DNA of 64,000 nt from the NCBI RefSeq assembly GCF_005083105.1, contig NZ_CP034885.1, positions 474,449 to 538,448 on the forward strand, given 5' to 3'. Every line of letters begins with the position of its first letter. The stretch's first letter is position 1. This stretch comes from Buchnera aphidicola (Aphis nerii) (GTDB lineage: Bacteria; Pseudomonadota; Gammaproteobacteria; Enterobacterales; Enterobacteriaceae). The notes below the pieces were generated by a model that was not told the DNA's origin, did no database searches, and saw nothing but the letters and a program-made list of their open reading frames with translations. Of the stretch, positions 40,921 to 51,435 are shown one piece after another. Both the position numbers and the translations under genes were made by a program.

Positions 40921-43219
40921 TGTTTTACCATTGAGAGATGTAGTTGTGTATCCTCATATGGTTATTCCATTGTTTGTAGGTCGTAAAAAATCAATTAAAT
41001 GTATTGAAACATCTATGAATAATGATAAAAAAATTATGCTAATTGCACAAAAAGAAGCATCAAAAGATGAACCAAATACAAATGATTTATTTAATATAGG
41101 TACTATTAGTTCTATTTTACAAATGTTAAAACTTCCAGATGGTACAGTAAAAGTATTAGTTGAAGGTTTACAACGTGCATCTATTATAAATTTAATTAAT
41201 ACTGGAGAACATTATATAGCTGAAGCAAAATTAATTAAGATATCTAATATCTTAAATAAAGAAAACAAAGTATTAATTAGAACAACAATTAATCAATTTG
41301 AATCTTATATTCAACTTAATAAAAAAATTCCATCAGAAATACTAAATACTCTTAATAATATAACAAATTCAGAAAAACTAGCAGATACTATTGCAGCTCA
41401 TATGCCATTAAAATTAATTGATAAACAATCAGTCCTTGAAATAAACAATGTAAGCAAAAGACTAGAGTTTTTAATGGCTATTATGGAATCAGAAATAGAT
41501 TTATTACAAGTAGAAAAAAGAATTAGAAACCGTGTTAAAAAACAAATGGAAAAAAGTCAAAGAGAATATTATTTAAACGAACAAATTAAAGCTATACAAA
41601 AAGAACTTGGTGATATGGATGAAATTCCTGATGAAAATAAAATTTTAAAACGGAAAATTAAATCTTTAAAAATGCCCAAGGAAGCCAAAGAAAAAACAGA
41701 ATCAGAATTGCAAAAACTAAAAATGATGTCGCCGATGTCTGCAGAAGCTACTGTAGTAAGAAGTTATATTGATTGGATGTTACAAGTACCATGGAATACA
41801 AAAACAAAAATTAAAAAAGATATTCAAGAAGCTAAAGAAATTCTTGATATTGATCATTTTGGACTTGAAAAAGTTAAAGAAAGAATACTAGAGTACCTAG
41901 CTGTACAAAGTAGAACAAATAAAGTAAAAGGCCCTATTCTATGTTTAATTGGTCCACCGGGTGTAGGTAAAACATCATTAGGAAAATCTATTGCAAGATC
42001 TACAGGTAGAAAATATGTACGTATGGCATTAGGTGGAATCAGAGATGAAGCAGAAATTAGAGGACATCGTAGAACATATATAGGATCGATGCCAGGAAAA
42101 ATCATTCAAAAAATGATTAAGGCAAAAGTAAAAAATCCATTATTTTTACTTGATGAAATCGATAAAATGTCTTGTGATGTTAGAGTAGATCCAGCTTCTG
42201 CATTATTAGAAGTTCTTGATCCAGAGCAAAATATTAATTTCAACGATCATTACTTAGAAGTAGATTATGATCTTTCTGACATAATGTTTGTAGCAACATC
42301 AAATTCCATGAATATACCTGCTCCATTACTTGACAGAATGGAAATTATTAGATTATCTGGATATACAGAAAATGAAAAACTAAATATAGCAAAAAACTAT
42401 TTATATCCAAAACAACTTGAAAGAAATGCTTTAAAAAGAAAAGAACTAACAATTACCGATTGCGCTATCATGCATATTATTCATTATTACACACGAGAAG
42501 CCGGCGTACGTGGTTTAGAACGTGAAATATCTAAAATATGTAGAAAAGTAGTAAAAAAATTAATCTTAAATAAATCTTTAAAACATATTGAAATAAACAA
42601 AAAAAATATAAATAATTTTTTAGGAATTAAACGATTTGATTATGGAAAAACAAATCATTTAAATCAAATCGGACAAGTAGTTGGATTAGCATGGACTGAA
42701 GTAGGTGGAGAACTTCTAACAATTGAAACAGCATGTGTTTCAGGAAAAGGAAAACTTACTTATACAGGTTCTCTAGGTGAAGTAATGCAAGAATCAATTC
42801 AAGCTGCACTAACAGTAGTTCGATCACAAGCTAAAAAACTAGGAATAAAAAAAGATTTTTATGAAAAATGTGATATTCATGTTCATGTTCCCGAAGGTGC
42901 CACTCCAAAAGATGGTCCTAGCGCAGGTATTGCAATGTGTACTGCAATAGTATCTTCTTTAACGAAAAATCCTGTAAGATCTAATATTGCTATGACAGGA
43001 GAAATTACTTTACAAGGAAAAGTACTTACTATAGGAGGACTAAAGGAAAAATTACTAGCAGCGCACCGAGGTGGTGTTAAAACAGTTTTAATACCATATG
43101 AAAATCAACGACATTTAGAAGAAATACCAAAAAATATTATTGATGGATTAACAATACATCCAGTTAAACATATTGAAGAAGTTTTAAAATTATCGTTAGA
43201 AAATATTCCTTATATATAA
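40886..43219 (+). CDS. lon: Lon, ATP-dependent protease
   Basis: Homohexameric AAA+ serine protease, 777 residues (E. coli 784). The N-terminal substrate-binding domain is at about 8-205 (PVLPLRDVVVYPHMVIPLFVGR). Walker A is GPPGVGKTSLGKS near 355 and Walker B LFLLDEIDKM. The C-terminal protease domain has the catalytic Ser in PKDGPSAGIAM (near 672) and Lys in GLKEKLLAAHRGG (near 715). It follows clpX as in E. coli; hupB after it is lost and ppiD follows. Confidence 0.98.
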   Translation: MNSERSERIQIPVLPLRDVVVYPHMVIPLFVGRKKSIKCIETSMNNDKKIMLIAQKEASKDEPNTNDLFNIGTISSILQMLKLPDGTVKVLVEGLQRASIINLINTGEHYIAEAKLIKISNILNKENKVLIRTTINQFESYIQLNKKIPSEILNTLNNITNSEKLADTIAAHMPLKLIDKQSVLEINNVSKRLEFLMAIMESEIDLLQVEKRIRNRVKKQMEKSQREYYLNEQIKAIQKELGDMDEIPDENKILKRKIKSLKMPKEAKEKTESELQKLKMMSPMSAEATVVRSYIDWMLQVPWNTKTKIKKDIQEAKEILDIDHFGLEKVKERILEYLAVQSRTNKVKGPILCLIGPPGVGKTSLGKSIARSTGRKYVRMALGGIRDEAEIRGHRRTYIGSMPGKIIQKMIKAKVKNPLFLLDEIDKMSCDVRVDPASALLEVLDPEQNINFNDHYLEVDYDLSDIMFVATSNSMNIPAPLLDRMEIIRLSGYTENEKLNIAKNYLYPKQLERNALKRKELTITDCAIMHIIHYYTREAGVRGLEREISKICRKVVKKLILNKSLKHIEINKKNINNFLGIKRFDYGKTNHLNQIGQVVGLAWTEVGGELLTIETACVSGKGKLTYTGSLGEVMQESIQAALTVVRSQAKKLGIKKDFYEKCDIHVHVPEGATPKDGPSAGIAMCTAIVSSLTKNPVRSNIAMTGEITLQGKVLTIGGLKEKLLAAHRGGVKTVLIPYENQRHLEEIPKNIIDGLTIHPVKHIEEVLKLSLENIPYI

Positions 43220-43243
43220 AACGTATTTATATAAAATAAATTT

Positions 43244-43265
43244 GGCTGGCAAAAAGTTGTCAGCC
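43244..43265 (+). terminator. terminator after lon
   Basis: GGCTGGCA (43244-43251) pairs with TGTCAGCC (43258-43265), 8 bp with one G-U, loop AAAAGT, then TTTAT. It is the only GC-rich string between lon and ppiD. The TATAAT directly after it (43268-43273) could be a -10 for ppiD. Confidence 0.6.
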
Positions 43266-43333
43266 TTTATAATATGGATAAAAAAATTATAAAATTATAA
43301 TGTAAAATTTAAAATATTTAGGATCATTGTATT

Positions 43334-45196
43334 ATGATAATATTCTCAAAATTACAATCAAAAAAAATTGTAATTAAATGTATTTTAGGAATAATTATTT
43401 TATCAATAATATTTGGCACTTTAAATAATTATATTCATAAAGAAAAAATAAAATATGTAGTAAAAGTTAATGAAGAAAAAATTAGTTTTGACACATTAAA
43501 AAACATGTTTAATATTGAATTAAATAAACAGAGAAAAATATTAGGAAAAAATTTCAATATAGTTAGTCACTACAAAACACTTAAAGAAAAAATATATAAT
43601 TACGTATTATCTCAACTAATAAATAATATTTTATTAGAACAATATACAAAAAAAATTCAATTTAATCTCAATGATAATGAAATTAAAAAAATAATATTAA
43701 ATTCTAATATGTTTCAAGAAAACAATACATTCAGTAATAAAAAATACTTAAAATATTTAGAATCAGTTAACTTAACAAATTATGAATATATAGAATTAAT
43801 TAAAAAAAAATTAAATACAATAAATTTAATTAACACTATTGCAGAAACAAATTTTATATTAGATGGGGAAAAAAATCATATAATTAATTTATTATCTCAG
43901 AAACGAACAATAAAAAAAGTCATCTTTAAAGTTAACTCTATAAAAAATCAAAGTGTAAATAATTTAGAAATATTAAATTATTTTAATAAAAATAAAAATA
44001 AATTTTATAATCTCGAAAAATTCAAAATTAGTTATATTCATATACAACCAAATAAACTAAATGTGAAATGTAACGATAAAGAAATTAAAAATTGGTATAA
44101 AAAAAATATTGATAAATATTCCACAGAAGAAAAAAGAAATTATAGTATTATTCAAATAAAAACTAAAAAAGAAGCAAATTTAATATTATTAAAATTAAAA
44201 AACGGAGAAAAATTTTCAAAATTAGCAAGAGAAAAATCAATTGAACCCATGTCTTCTAAAAAAGGAGGAAATATCGGATGGATACCAATTAATTTGATAC
44301 CTGAAGAAATTAAAAAATCTAATTTAAATCAAGCTAATCAAATTTCTGATATTATTGAATTTAATAATGAATTTCTAATTGTAAAACTAAATAAAATATT
44401 ATTTAAGAAAATAAAAAAAATAAATGAAGTATATCATATAATTCAATCTGAAATAAAACATAAAAAAGCTTTAGATGAATATTATAATACTAAAAAAAAT
44501 ATTTTAATTTTATCTAAAAAACATAAAGATCGATTTGATTTAATTGAAAAAGAATCTAATATTAAATCTATAGAAAGCAAGTGGTTTGATAAAAATTCTG
44601 TTCCAAAAATATTTGAAAATCCTATTTTAAAAAAAATAATTTTTAAATCAGGATTATTAAATAGAGAAAACAAAATGAAATCACATTCAGGACTAATTGA
44701 ACTAAAAAATAATCAACTATTTTTATTAACTATAAAAGATTTTAAAACAAAAAAATTTAAAAAATTAGAAGAAGTTAAAAATAATATTATAAATATTTTA
44801 AAATATAAAAAAGCATTTATAAAAACTAAAGAAAAAGTTAAAAAAATTTTATTTGAGTTAAATAATGGAAATAAAGAAATATTTAAAAAAGAAAATTTAA
44901 TATTTAATCATTCAGAAACATTGTCTAGATATGATCATAATCCAATAATATCTAAAATTTTCTCTATGTCATGTAAAAATAACAGTAAAAAAATTTATAC
45001 TATGTACCAAGACAAAAATAAAAATTTTATAATTGCATATATATCAAAAGTGTATAATGCAGCATTCTCAAAAAATGAAGAAGAAATGATTAGTAAATAT
45101 TTAGAAAAAAATAATATAGAAAAAATATTTAATTGTATACTTGAAAATCTTCATAAAAAATCAAAAATTGTATATAGCAAAATGAAAAAAATATAA
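43334..45196 (+). CDS. ppiD: PpiD, periplasmic folding chaperone
   Basis: Inner-membrane-anchored chaperone at the Sec translocon exit, 620 residues (E. coli 623). One membrane anchor at about 14-35 (IKCILGIIILSIIFGTL) is followed by a SurA-N-like region (VNEEKISFDTLKNMF). A parvulin domain lies at about 255-355 (KNGEKFSKLAREKSIEPMSSKKGGNIGW), and there is a second, degenerate segment. The sequence is lysine-rich and diverged outside the parvulin core. Confidence 0.92.
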   Translation: MIIFSKLQSKKIVIKCILGIIILSIIFGTLNNYIHKEKIKYVVKVNEEKISFDTLKNMFNIELNKQRKILGKNFNIVSHYKTLKEKIYNYVLSQLINNILLEQYTKKIQFNLNDNEIKKIILNSNMFQENNTFSNKKYLKYLESVNLTNYEYIELIKKKLNTINLINTIAETNFILDGEKNHIINLLSQKRTIKKVIFKVNSIKNQSVNNLEILNYFNKNKNKFYNLEKFKISYIHIQPNKLNVKCNDKEIKNWYKKNIDKYSTEEKRNYSIIQIKTKKEANLILLKLKNGEKFSKLAREKSIEPMSSKKGGNIGWIPINLIPEEIKKSNLNQANQISDIIEFNNEFLIVKLNKILFKKIKKINEVYHIIQSEIKHKKALDEYYNTKKNILILSKKHKDRFDLIEKESNIKSIESKWFDKNSVPKIFENPILKKIIFKSGLLNRENKMKSHSGLIELKNNQLFLLTIKDFKTKKFKKLEEVKNNIINILKYKKAFIKTKEKVKKILFELNNGNKEIFKKENLIFNHSETLSRYDHNPIISKIFSMSCKNNSKKIYTMYQDKNKNFIIAYISKVYNAAFSKNEEEMISKYLEKNNIEKIFNCILENLHKKSKIVYSKMKKI

Positions 45197-45253
45197 ATAT
45201 CTTTCGATGCTTATTTAAATAAAATATGTTTTAAATATATGAATAAGATATAA

Positions 45254-45964
45254 TTAATTATAAAAATCAAATTTATCTTTTAATTTTTTCATATAATATG
45301 AAGGATTAGATTTCCATTTGTTAAATCCTTCATATCGAATAATACATGCTCGACATTGACCACATCCATTTCCTATTATACCTTTATAACAAGTAACTGT
45401 ATGATTAAGAATAAATTTACTTAAATTCCAATAATCTGATAACGACCATATCTCCGCTTTACTTAAATTCATTAAAGGAACTTTAAAGCTAATTTGACAA
45501 TCCATTCCAATTTGAACAACATGATTCATTGTTTTAATGAATTCATTTCTACAATCAGGATAACCAGAAAAATCAATTGTATTTACACCTAAAACAACAA
45601 AATCAATTTTATGATTGAAAGCATACATAGAAGATAAAGTTAAAAATAAAATATTTCGACCTGGAACGAAAGTACTAGGCAAAGATAGATTTAATGGATG
45701 GTTATTATAAATTGAAATATTTTTATTTGTTAAACTACTTTTAGAAAGATTCTTTAAAAATCTAACATCTATAAATATATGTTTTTTTACTTTAAAATAT
45801 TTAGATATAAAACGAGAAGCATTAATTTCAGATTTATGCATTTGATCATAATCAAAAGTAATACAATAAACTTCTTTATATAAATTAGCATAATGTATTA
45901 GACAAGTTGTTGAATCTTGTCCACCGCTAAAAACTATTAGTATTTTTTTGATTTTTTTATTCAT
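45254..45964 (-). CDS. queC: QueC, 7-cyano-7-deazaguanine synthase
   Basis: ATP- and ammonia-dependent conversion of carboxy-deazaguanine to preQ0 for queuosine in tRNA. The PP-loop FSGGQDSTTCL is near residue 12. The C-terminal zinc site has four cysteines in CYKGIIGNGCGQCRACII (near 190-208). It has 236 residues (E. coli 231). In E. coli queC also lies between ppiD and mdlA, with neighbours now lost. Confidence 0.95.
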   Translation of the reverse strand: MNKKIKKILIVFSGGQDSTTCLIHYANLYKEVYCITFDYDQMHKSEINASRFISKYFKVKKHIFIDVRFLKNLSKSSLTNKNISIYNNHPLNLSLPSTFVPGRNILFLTLSSMYAFNHKIDFVVLGVNTIDFSGYPDCRNEFIKTMNHVVQIGMDCQISFKVPLMNLSKAEIWSLSDYWNLSKFILNHTVTCYKGIIGNGCGQCRACIIRYEGFNKWKSNPSYYMKKLKDKFDFYN

Positions 45965-46121
45965 ATTTTTATATTTAACTTCTGAAAAAAATTTTTAATT
46001 AATATTATATATTATTATATAAAAAAATGTTTTTAATTTATTAATTTTAAAAATAAAATTTAATCAAAAAGATATAATATAAAAATACACATTTTCAATA
46101 TTTACATTTTAGGATTATTTT

Positions 46122-47864
46122 GTGAGATTGTTTAACCAATTAAAATGGTACTTTGTACAAGAATGGAAACGTTATTTAGGATCTATTATTTTATTAGTAA
46201 CAATAGCATTTTTACAATTAATACCACCTAAAATAATCGGAATTTTAATTGACTTGATTATTAAAAAAAAAATGAGTGGAATAAAAATATTACCATGGAT
46301 TTCAATTATTTTTTTAATTGCAATTACTGTATATATATTAAGATATTTATGGAGAATTCTGTTATTTGGAGCGTCTTATAACCTTGCAACGGAATTACGA
46401 GTCAAATTTTATTCGCATCTTAGCAATCAAAGTCAAATATTTTTTTTAAAAAATCGAACTGGAGATTTAATTGCTAGAGCAACGAATGATGTTGATCGTG
46501 TTGTATTTGCAGCAGGAGAAGGCGTTTTAACACTTATAGATTCATCTATTATGGGTTTATCTGTATTAATAGTAATGATTACTCAAATTAGTTCTTTATT
46601 AACAATAATTTCTCTTATACCAATGCCAATTATGGCTATTTTAATCAAAAAATACGGAAGAGAATTACATGATAGATTTAGAAATGCACAAAATTCATTT
46701 TCTTTATTAAATAATCAAACACAAGAAATATTAACTAGTATTCGTATGATTCGATCATTTGGATTAGAAAAATATCAATTAAAAAAATTTAATAATATTG
46801 TTAATGAAGCTGGTAAAAAAAATATGCAAGTAGCAGAAATAGATGCACGTTTTGATCCTGTAATTTACTTGTCAGTAGCTTTTTCTAATTTATTAGCTAT
46901 AACTATAGGTGGATATTTGGTATGGAATCAAAAAATCACAATAGGACAGCTAACAAGTTTTATTATGTATTTAGGTTTAATGATTTGGCCAATGTTAGCA
47001 CTAGCATGGATGTTTAATATAGTAGAAAGAGGAAGTGCTGCATGGGAAAGAATTTATTCAATTATTAATAAAAAACTATATATTGAAGATGGCAACAAAA
47101 CAACATCTAATATTGCAAAAATTATACATGTTGATATTAATACTTTTTTCTATCCAAAACGAAATACACCGTCTTTAAAAAAAATCAATTTTACTCTTTT
47201 ACCAGGTAAAACTTTAGGTATTTGTGGACCTACTGGTTCTGGAAAAAGTACTTTGCTAAAGCTTATTCAAAGACAATTTAAAATTACTAAAGGAGAAATA
47301 ACTTACAATTCAATTTCATTATTGCAATTAAAGATTGATTATTGGAGAAGTAAAGTTTCTGTTGTCAATCAAACTGCATTTTTATTTTCAGATAATATAT
47401 ATAATAATATTGCTTTAGGAAGACCTAGTGCATCTAAAAATGAAATTGAAGAAGCAGCACGATTAGCAGATATACATAAAGATATCATACGATTCCCTCG
47501 GGGATATCAAACACAAGTTGGTGAAAGAGGTGTAATGTTATCAGGTGGTCAAAAACAAAGAATTTCTATAGCTAGAGCACTATTGTTAAATTCAGAAATA
47601 TTAATTTTAGATGATGCGTTATCTGCAGTAGATGGAAGTACTGAAAATAATATTTTGAATAACTTATACCAATGGAAAAAAAAAGGACACTCTCTAATAA
47701 TTGTAGCACATCGTTTATCTGGATTAATAAATGCAGATGAAATTATTGTAATTGAAAAAGGTATAATTATTCAAAAGGGTAATCATAAAACATTAATAAA
47801 AGAAAAAAATTGGTATCAATCTATGTATTATTACCAACAATCAGAAAAAAATGAGGATTATTAG
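46122..47864 (+). CDS. mdlA: MdlA, ABC exporter half-transporter
   Basis: Type IV ABC exporter half of 580 residues: six membrane helices (about 18-300) and one nucleotide-binding domain. Walker A is [12 protein letters not shown], the signature [10 protein letters not shown], and Walker [13 protein letters not shown], where an Asp replaces the usual catalytic Glu (E. coli MdlA also reads DD, as I recall). Start GTG 46122 preceded by AGGAT. mdlB follows after 21 bp and the two should form a heterodimer. Substrate unknown. Confidence 0.95.
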   Translation: MRLFNQLKWYFVQEWKRYLGSIILLVTIAFLQLIPPKIIGILIDLIIKKKMSGIKILPWISIIFLIAITVYILRYLWRILLFGASYNLATELRVKFYSHLSNQSQIFFLKNRTGDLIARATNDVDRVVFAAGEGVLTLIDSSIMGLSVLIVMITQISSLLTIISLIPMPIMAILIKKYGRELHDRFRNAQNSFSLLNNQTQEILTSIRMIRSFGLEKYQLKKFNNIVNEAGKKNMQVAEIDARFDPVIYLSVAFSNLLAITIGGYLVWNQKITIGQLTSFIMYLGLMIWPMLALAWMFNIVERGSAAWERIYSIINKKLYIEDGNKTTSNIAKIIHVDINTFFYPKRNTPSLKKINFTLLPGKTLGICGPTGSGKSTLLKLIQRQFKITKGEITYNSISLLQLKIDYWRSKVSVVNQTAFLFSDNIYNNIALGRPSASKNEIEEAARLADIHKDIIRFPRGYQTQVGERGVMLSGGQKQRISIARALLLNSEILILDDALSAVDGSTENNILNNLYQWKKKGHSLIIVAHRLSGLINADEIIVIEKGIIIQKGNHKTLIKEKNWYQSMYYYQQSEKNEDY

Positions 47865-47885
47865 AATAGATGAGAAATTTATAAT

Positions 47886-49628
47886 ATGAATCGTTTAATA
47901 GAATTTTGGCCAATTTTAAAGCGCTTAATAAAATATGCAATACCTTACAAAAAAAAAATTATTTTATCATTTTTTTTACTTATAAGTGGTGCAACTGCTG
48001 AGGTTTTAGGACCTATATTAATTAGTTATTTTATTAACAATATTTTATCTCAACATAAATTTTATCTTCAAGTAATACTGATAATTGTAATTACATTTAT
48101 TATATTACAGATATTATCTGTTTTTTTTAATTATTTTCAAAGTATTTATTTTAATAAAATATCTGTAGGAATAATTAATAAATTACGTCATGATGTTATG
48201 AATTCAGCAATAAAACAACCGATTTATCAATTTGATTCGCAACCGATTGGTCAAATTATTTCTAAAGTAACAAATGATACTGAAGCAATTAAAGAGTTAT
48301 ATGATACTGTTGCTCCTACTTTATTTCGAAGTGTAACATTAATTGTTATTATATTATGTGCAATGTTCACTCTTGAATGGCATATGGCAATAATTGCAAT
48401 GTTTATTATTCCATTAGTAATAATTATTATGTCGATTTATCAATATTATAGTACTCCATTACTTAGAAAAGTTAGATACTATTTAGCAAATATAAATAAC
48501 AAATTTAATGAAACAATTAATGGTATGAACGTTATACAACAATTTAGGCAGCAAAATAGATTTAAAAAAAGCATTCAAAATAGTAGTCAATTACATTATT
48601 TAGCACGAATGAAAATATTAAAATTAGATGGATTTTTATTACGTCCATTATTAAGTTTAATATCAGCTTTAGTTTTATGTAGTTTTATTTTATCATTTAG
48701 TTGTTTAAAACATGAAGTATTTGAAGTAGGTATATTATATGCTTTTATTACATATCTTGGACGTCTTAATGAACCTTTAATTTCAATTACTATTCAACAA
48801 TCCATACTACAACAAGCAATCGTGGCTGGAGAAAGGATATTTTCTCTTATCGATTCACAAAAACAAGCATATGGAAAACATAAAAAAAGGTTAAAAACTG
48901 GAAAAATAAATATAAAAAACCTAAGCTTTAGTTATTTAGAACCTCAAAAAAATATACTTGATAATATTAATATAGATATTCCATCTAAAAGTTTCGTTGC
49001 ATTTGTAGGTCACACGGGTAGTGGAAAAAGTACTTTAGCTAATTTATTAATGGGATACTATCCAATTAAAAATGGAGAGATATATCTTGATAATAAACCC
49101 ATTAAATCTATAAGTCATTGTATCTTAAGAGAAAGTATATTAATGGTACAACAAGATCCAATAATTCTCGCAGATACTTTTCTTTCTAATATTGCATTAG
49201 GAAAAGAAATATCAGAAGATAAGATATGGGAAACATTAAAAATAGTTAATCTTGATTCACTGGTAAAATCTATGCCACGAGGTTTATATTCAATTTTAGG
49301 AGAGGAAGGGAACACTTTATCAGTTGGACAAAAACAACTACTTTCTATTGCTAGAATACTCGTAAAAAATCCCAAAATACTTATATTAGATGAAGCAACT
49401 GCTAATATTGATTCTGGAACTGAACAACTAATTCAAAAAACTTTAACTTTAATTAGAAAAAATACCACATTAATTATTATAGCACATAGACTTTCTACAA
49501 TAATTGATGCAGATGTGATTGTAGTTCTAGATAAAGGGAAGATTGTAGAATGCGGAAATCATAAAACATTACTACAAAAAAATGGTTATTATTCAAAAAT
49601 GTATAATTTTCAATTATTTAAACATTAA
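47886..49628 (+). CDS. mdlB: MdlB, ABC exporter half-transporter
   Basis: Partner of MdlA, 580 residues, with six membrane helices and a nucleotide-binding domain. Walker A is [12 protein letters not shown], Walker B ILILDEATANID with the catalytic Glu, and the signature is altered to LSVGQKQLLS. Because each site pairs the Walker residues of one subunit with the signature of the other, the MdlA Asp and the MdlB LSVGQ would contribute to opposite positions; at least one site is likely degenerate. Confidence 0.95.
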   Translation: MNRLIEFWPILKRLIKYAIPYKKKIILSFFLLISGATAEVLGPILISYFINNILSQHKFYLQVILIIVITFIILQILSVFFNYFQSIYFNKISVGIINKLRHDVMNSAIKQPIYQFDSQPIGQIISKVTNDTEAIKELYDTVAPTLFRSVTLIVIILCAMFTLEWHMAIIAMFIIPLVIIIMSIYQYYSTPLLRKVRYYLANINNKFNETINGMNVIQQFRQQNRFKKSIQNSSQLHYLARMKILKLDGFLLRPLLSLISALVLCSFILSFSCLKHEVFEVGILYAFITYLGRLNEPLISITIQQSILQQAIVAGERIFSLIDSQKQAYGKHKKRLKTGKINIKNLSFSYLEPQKNILDNINIDIPSKSFVAFVGHTGSGKSTLANLLMGYYPIKNGEIYLDNKPIKSISHCILRESILMVQQDPIILADTFLSNIALGKEISEDKIWETLKIVNLDSLVKSMPRGLYSILGEEGNTLSVGQKQLLSIARILVKNPKILILDEATANIDSGTEQLIQKTLTLIRKNTTLIIIAHRLSTIIDADVIVVLDKGKIVECGNHKTLLQKNGYYSKMYNFQLFKH

Positions 49629-49632
49629 ATTT

Positions 49633-49743
49633 AAAAGATTCTGTTAGTTTTAACAAAACACCTGTATTAATTGATATAGCTGCTTCTTTCCAGACCTGAC
49701 TCATTTTTCAATTTAACAGTGTTCAGGACTAACAGAATCTTTT
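49633..49743. terminator. ffs terminal helix flanked by T-runs on both strands
   Basis: The arms 49633-49647 and 49729-49743 are complementary over 15 bp. On the plus strand the helix is followed by TTTTTT at 49740-49745, so it can end mdlB transcripts. On the minus strand CTTTT marks the 3' end of 4.5S RNA. One structure may thus serve as RNA gene and bidirectional terminator. Confidence 0.5.
49637..49739 (-). ncRNA. ffs: 4.5S RNA (signal recognition particle RNA)
   Basis: RNA partner of Ffh in co-translational membrane targeting. On the minus strand the conserved core AGTCAGGTCTGGAAAGAAGC contains the GGAA tetraloop and the asymmetric internal loop that binds the Ffh M domain. Compared with E. 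coli, C-G closing the tetraloop is changed to U-A, a compensated pair. The ends form a terminal helix (GATTCTGTTAG with CTAACAGAATC). About 103 nt (E. coli 114). A TATAAT on the minus strand at 49751-49746 is well placed as the -10. Confidence 0.93.
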
Positions 49744-49872
49744 TTATTATATTTTAATATAAGAAAATTGCATTTCATATTCTATACACTAAATGTATAA
49801 TTTACAACTAATATTTTAAAAAATTTTTTAATATTTAAATAAAATTAACATTATAATAACATTATAAAAAAT

Positions 49873-50973
49873 ATGAATTATCAAATATTAGCAAGAAGAT
49901 ATCGTCCTCAATATTTTAAAGAAATTATTGGTCAAAAACACATTATAACTTCTATATGTAATGCAATTTCTATGGGAAGAATTCATCATGCATGGTTATT
50001 ATCTGGAAGTAGAGGAACAGGTAAAACTACTCTTGGTCGGTTATTAGCTAAAAGCTTAAGTTGTCAAAAAAATATTACTTTACTACCTTGTAGAAAATGT
50101 ATTACTTGTAAAGAAATAGAAAAAGGATCTTGTCTTGATTTTATTGAAATAGATGCTGCTTCAAAAACAAAAATAGAAGACATGAGAGAAATTTTAGATA
50201 ACATTTATTATGCTCCAATTAAAAGTAGATTTAAAATATACTTAATTGATGAAGTTCACATGCTTTCTAGACACAGCTTTAATGCACTTTTAAAAACACT
50301 GGAAGAACCACCTTCCCATATTAAATTTATTTTAGCAACAACAGATATAGAAAAAATACCTAAAACTATTATATCTCGTTGTTTATATTTTAAACTAAAT
50401 ATATTATCTGAAGAAAATATTTTTAATTATTTAAAATTTGTTTTAAATAATGAAAATATTAATTTTGACGAAAATGCTTTAAAAAAAATATCTACATATG
50501 CTAAAGGTAGCATGAGAGATGCATTAAATTTAGCAGAACATGCTATAAGTTTTAGTAAAAATAAAATTAATTTAAAAAATGTAAATGAAATGCTTGGGAT
50601 ACCAAGCGATAAAAATATATATTTATTAACTAAATTTTTATTAGAAAAAGATATTAAACAAATAATGTTTTTATTAAAAAAAATGAATAAAATAAATATA
50701 GAATGGGAAAATATTTTAATAGAAATGTTACGTATTTTACATCATATTGCTATGATCAAAACATACCCATTAGAATGGAGTGAAAATATCTATAAAAATT
50801 ACCAATATGATATACAAAAAATAGCAGATCAAAAAAATATAAAAGATATTCAAATATGTTATAAAATTTTACTAGCTGGAAGAAAAGAACTAATTTTTAC
50901 ACCTAATCATAAAATTGGTGTAGAAATGATTTTACTTCTAGCAATTACGGAAATAAATAAAGAAGAATTATAA
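49873..50973 (+). CDS. dnaX: DnaX, DNA polymerase III clamp-loader subunit (gamma-like)
   Basis: Clamp-loader ATPase of 366 residues, about the length of domains I-III of E. coli DnaX (tau 643, gamma 431). The AAA+ Walker A is GSRGTGKTTLGR near residue 45, a zinc module has four cysteines (CQKN, CRKCITC, GSC at about 63-79), Walker B is LIDEVHML, and the SRC sensor motif is ISRCLYF. The tau domains that bind DnaB helicase and the polymerase alpha subunit are absent, and no frameshift signal is needed. It works with HolA. Confidence 0.95.
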   Translation: MNYQILARRYRPQYFKEIIGQKHIITSICNAISMGRIHHAWLLSGSRGTGKTTLGRLLAKSLSCQKNITLLPCRKCITCKEIEKGSCLDFIEIDAASKTKIEDMREILDNIYYAPIKSRFKIYLIDEVHMLSRHSFNALLKTLEEPPSHIKFILATTDIEKIPKTIISRCLYFKLNILSEENIFNYLKFVLNNENINFDENALKKISTYAKGSMRDALNLAEHAISFSKNKINLKNVNEMLGIPSDKNIYLLTKFLLEKDIKQIMFLLKKMNKINIEWENILIEMLRILHHIAMIKTYPLEWSENIYKNYQYDIQKIADQKNIKDIQICYKILLAGRKELIFTPNHKIGVEMILLLAITEINKEEL

Positions 50974-51036
50974 AAAATAAGTAATAAATTTAATTCTTAT
51001 CAAAATATTTTTAAAATTTTAAAAAGTGAGAAAACT

Positions 51037-51369
51037 ATGTTTAGTAAAGGCGGATTAGGAAATTTAATGAAACAAGCTCAACAAATGCAAGAAAAAATGA
51101 CACAAATACAAGAAGAAATCGCAAAAATGGAAGTGACGGGAGAAGCTGGTGCTGGATTAGTTAAAGTAACTATTAATGGAGCTCACAATTGTAGACGTGT
51201 AGAAATAGATCACAGCTTGTTGAAAGGTGAGGATAAAGATATGCTAGAAGATTTAGCAACTGCTGCATTTAATGATGCAACCAGAAGAATATCTGAAGTT
51301 CAAAAGAAAAAAATGTCTGCCATATCTTCAGGTATTCCAATTCCTACAGGATTCAACATTCCAACATAA
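51037..51369 (+). CDS. ybaB: YbaB/EbfC nucleoid-associated protein
   Basis: Dimeric DNA-binding protein of 110 residues (E. coli 109). It has the glycine-rich [21 protein letters not shown] start, a long helix, and the strand [16 protein letters not shown]; the C-terminus [13 protein letters not shown] is typical. It follows dnaX as in E. coli; recR, normally next, is lost and htpG follows after 66 bp. Confidence 0.96.
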   Translation: MFSKGGLGNLMKQAQQMQEKMTQIQEEIAKMEVTGEAGAGLVKVTINGAHNCRRVEIDHSLLKGEDKDMLEDLATAAFNDATRRISEVQKKKMSAISSGIPIPTGFNIPT

Positions 51370-51435
51370 AATATAAAATTTTTATTTTTTAAACCAAATA
51401 TTTAAAAGATATTTTAATTTATTACAGGATTTTCT

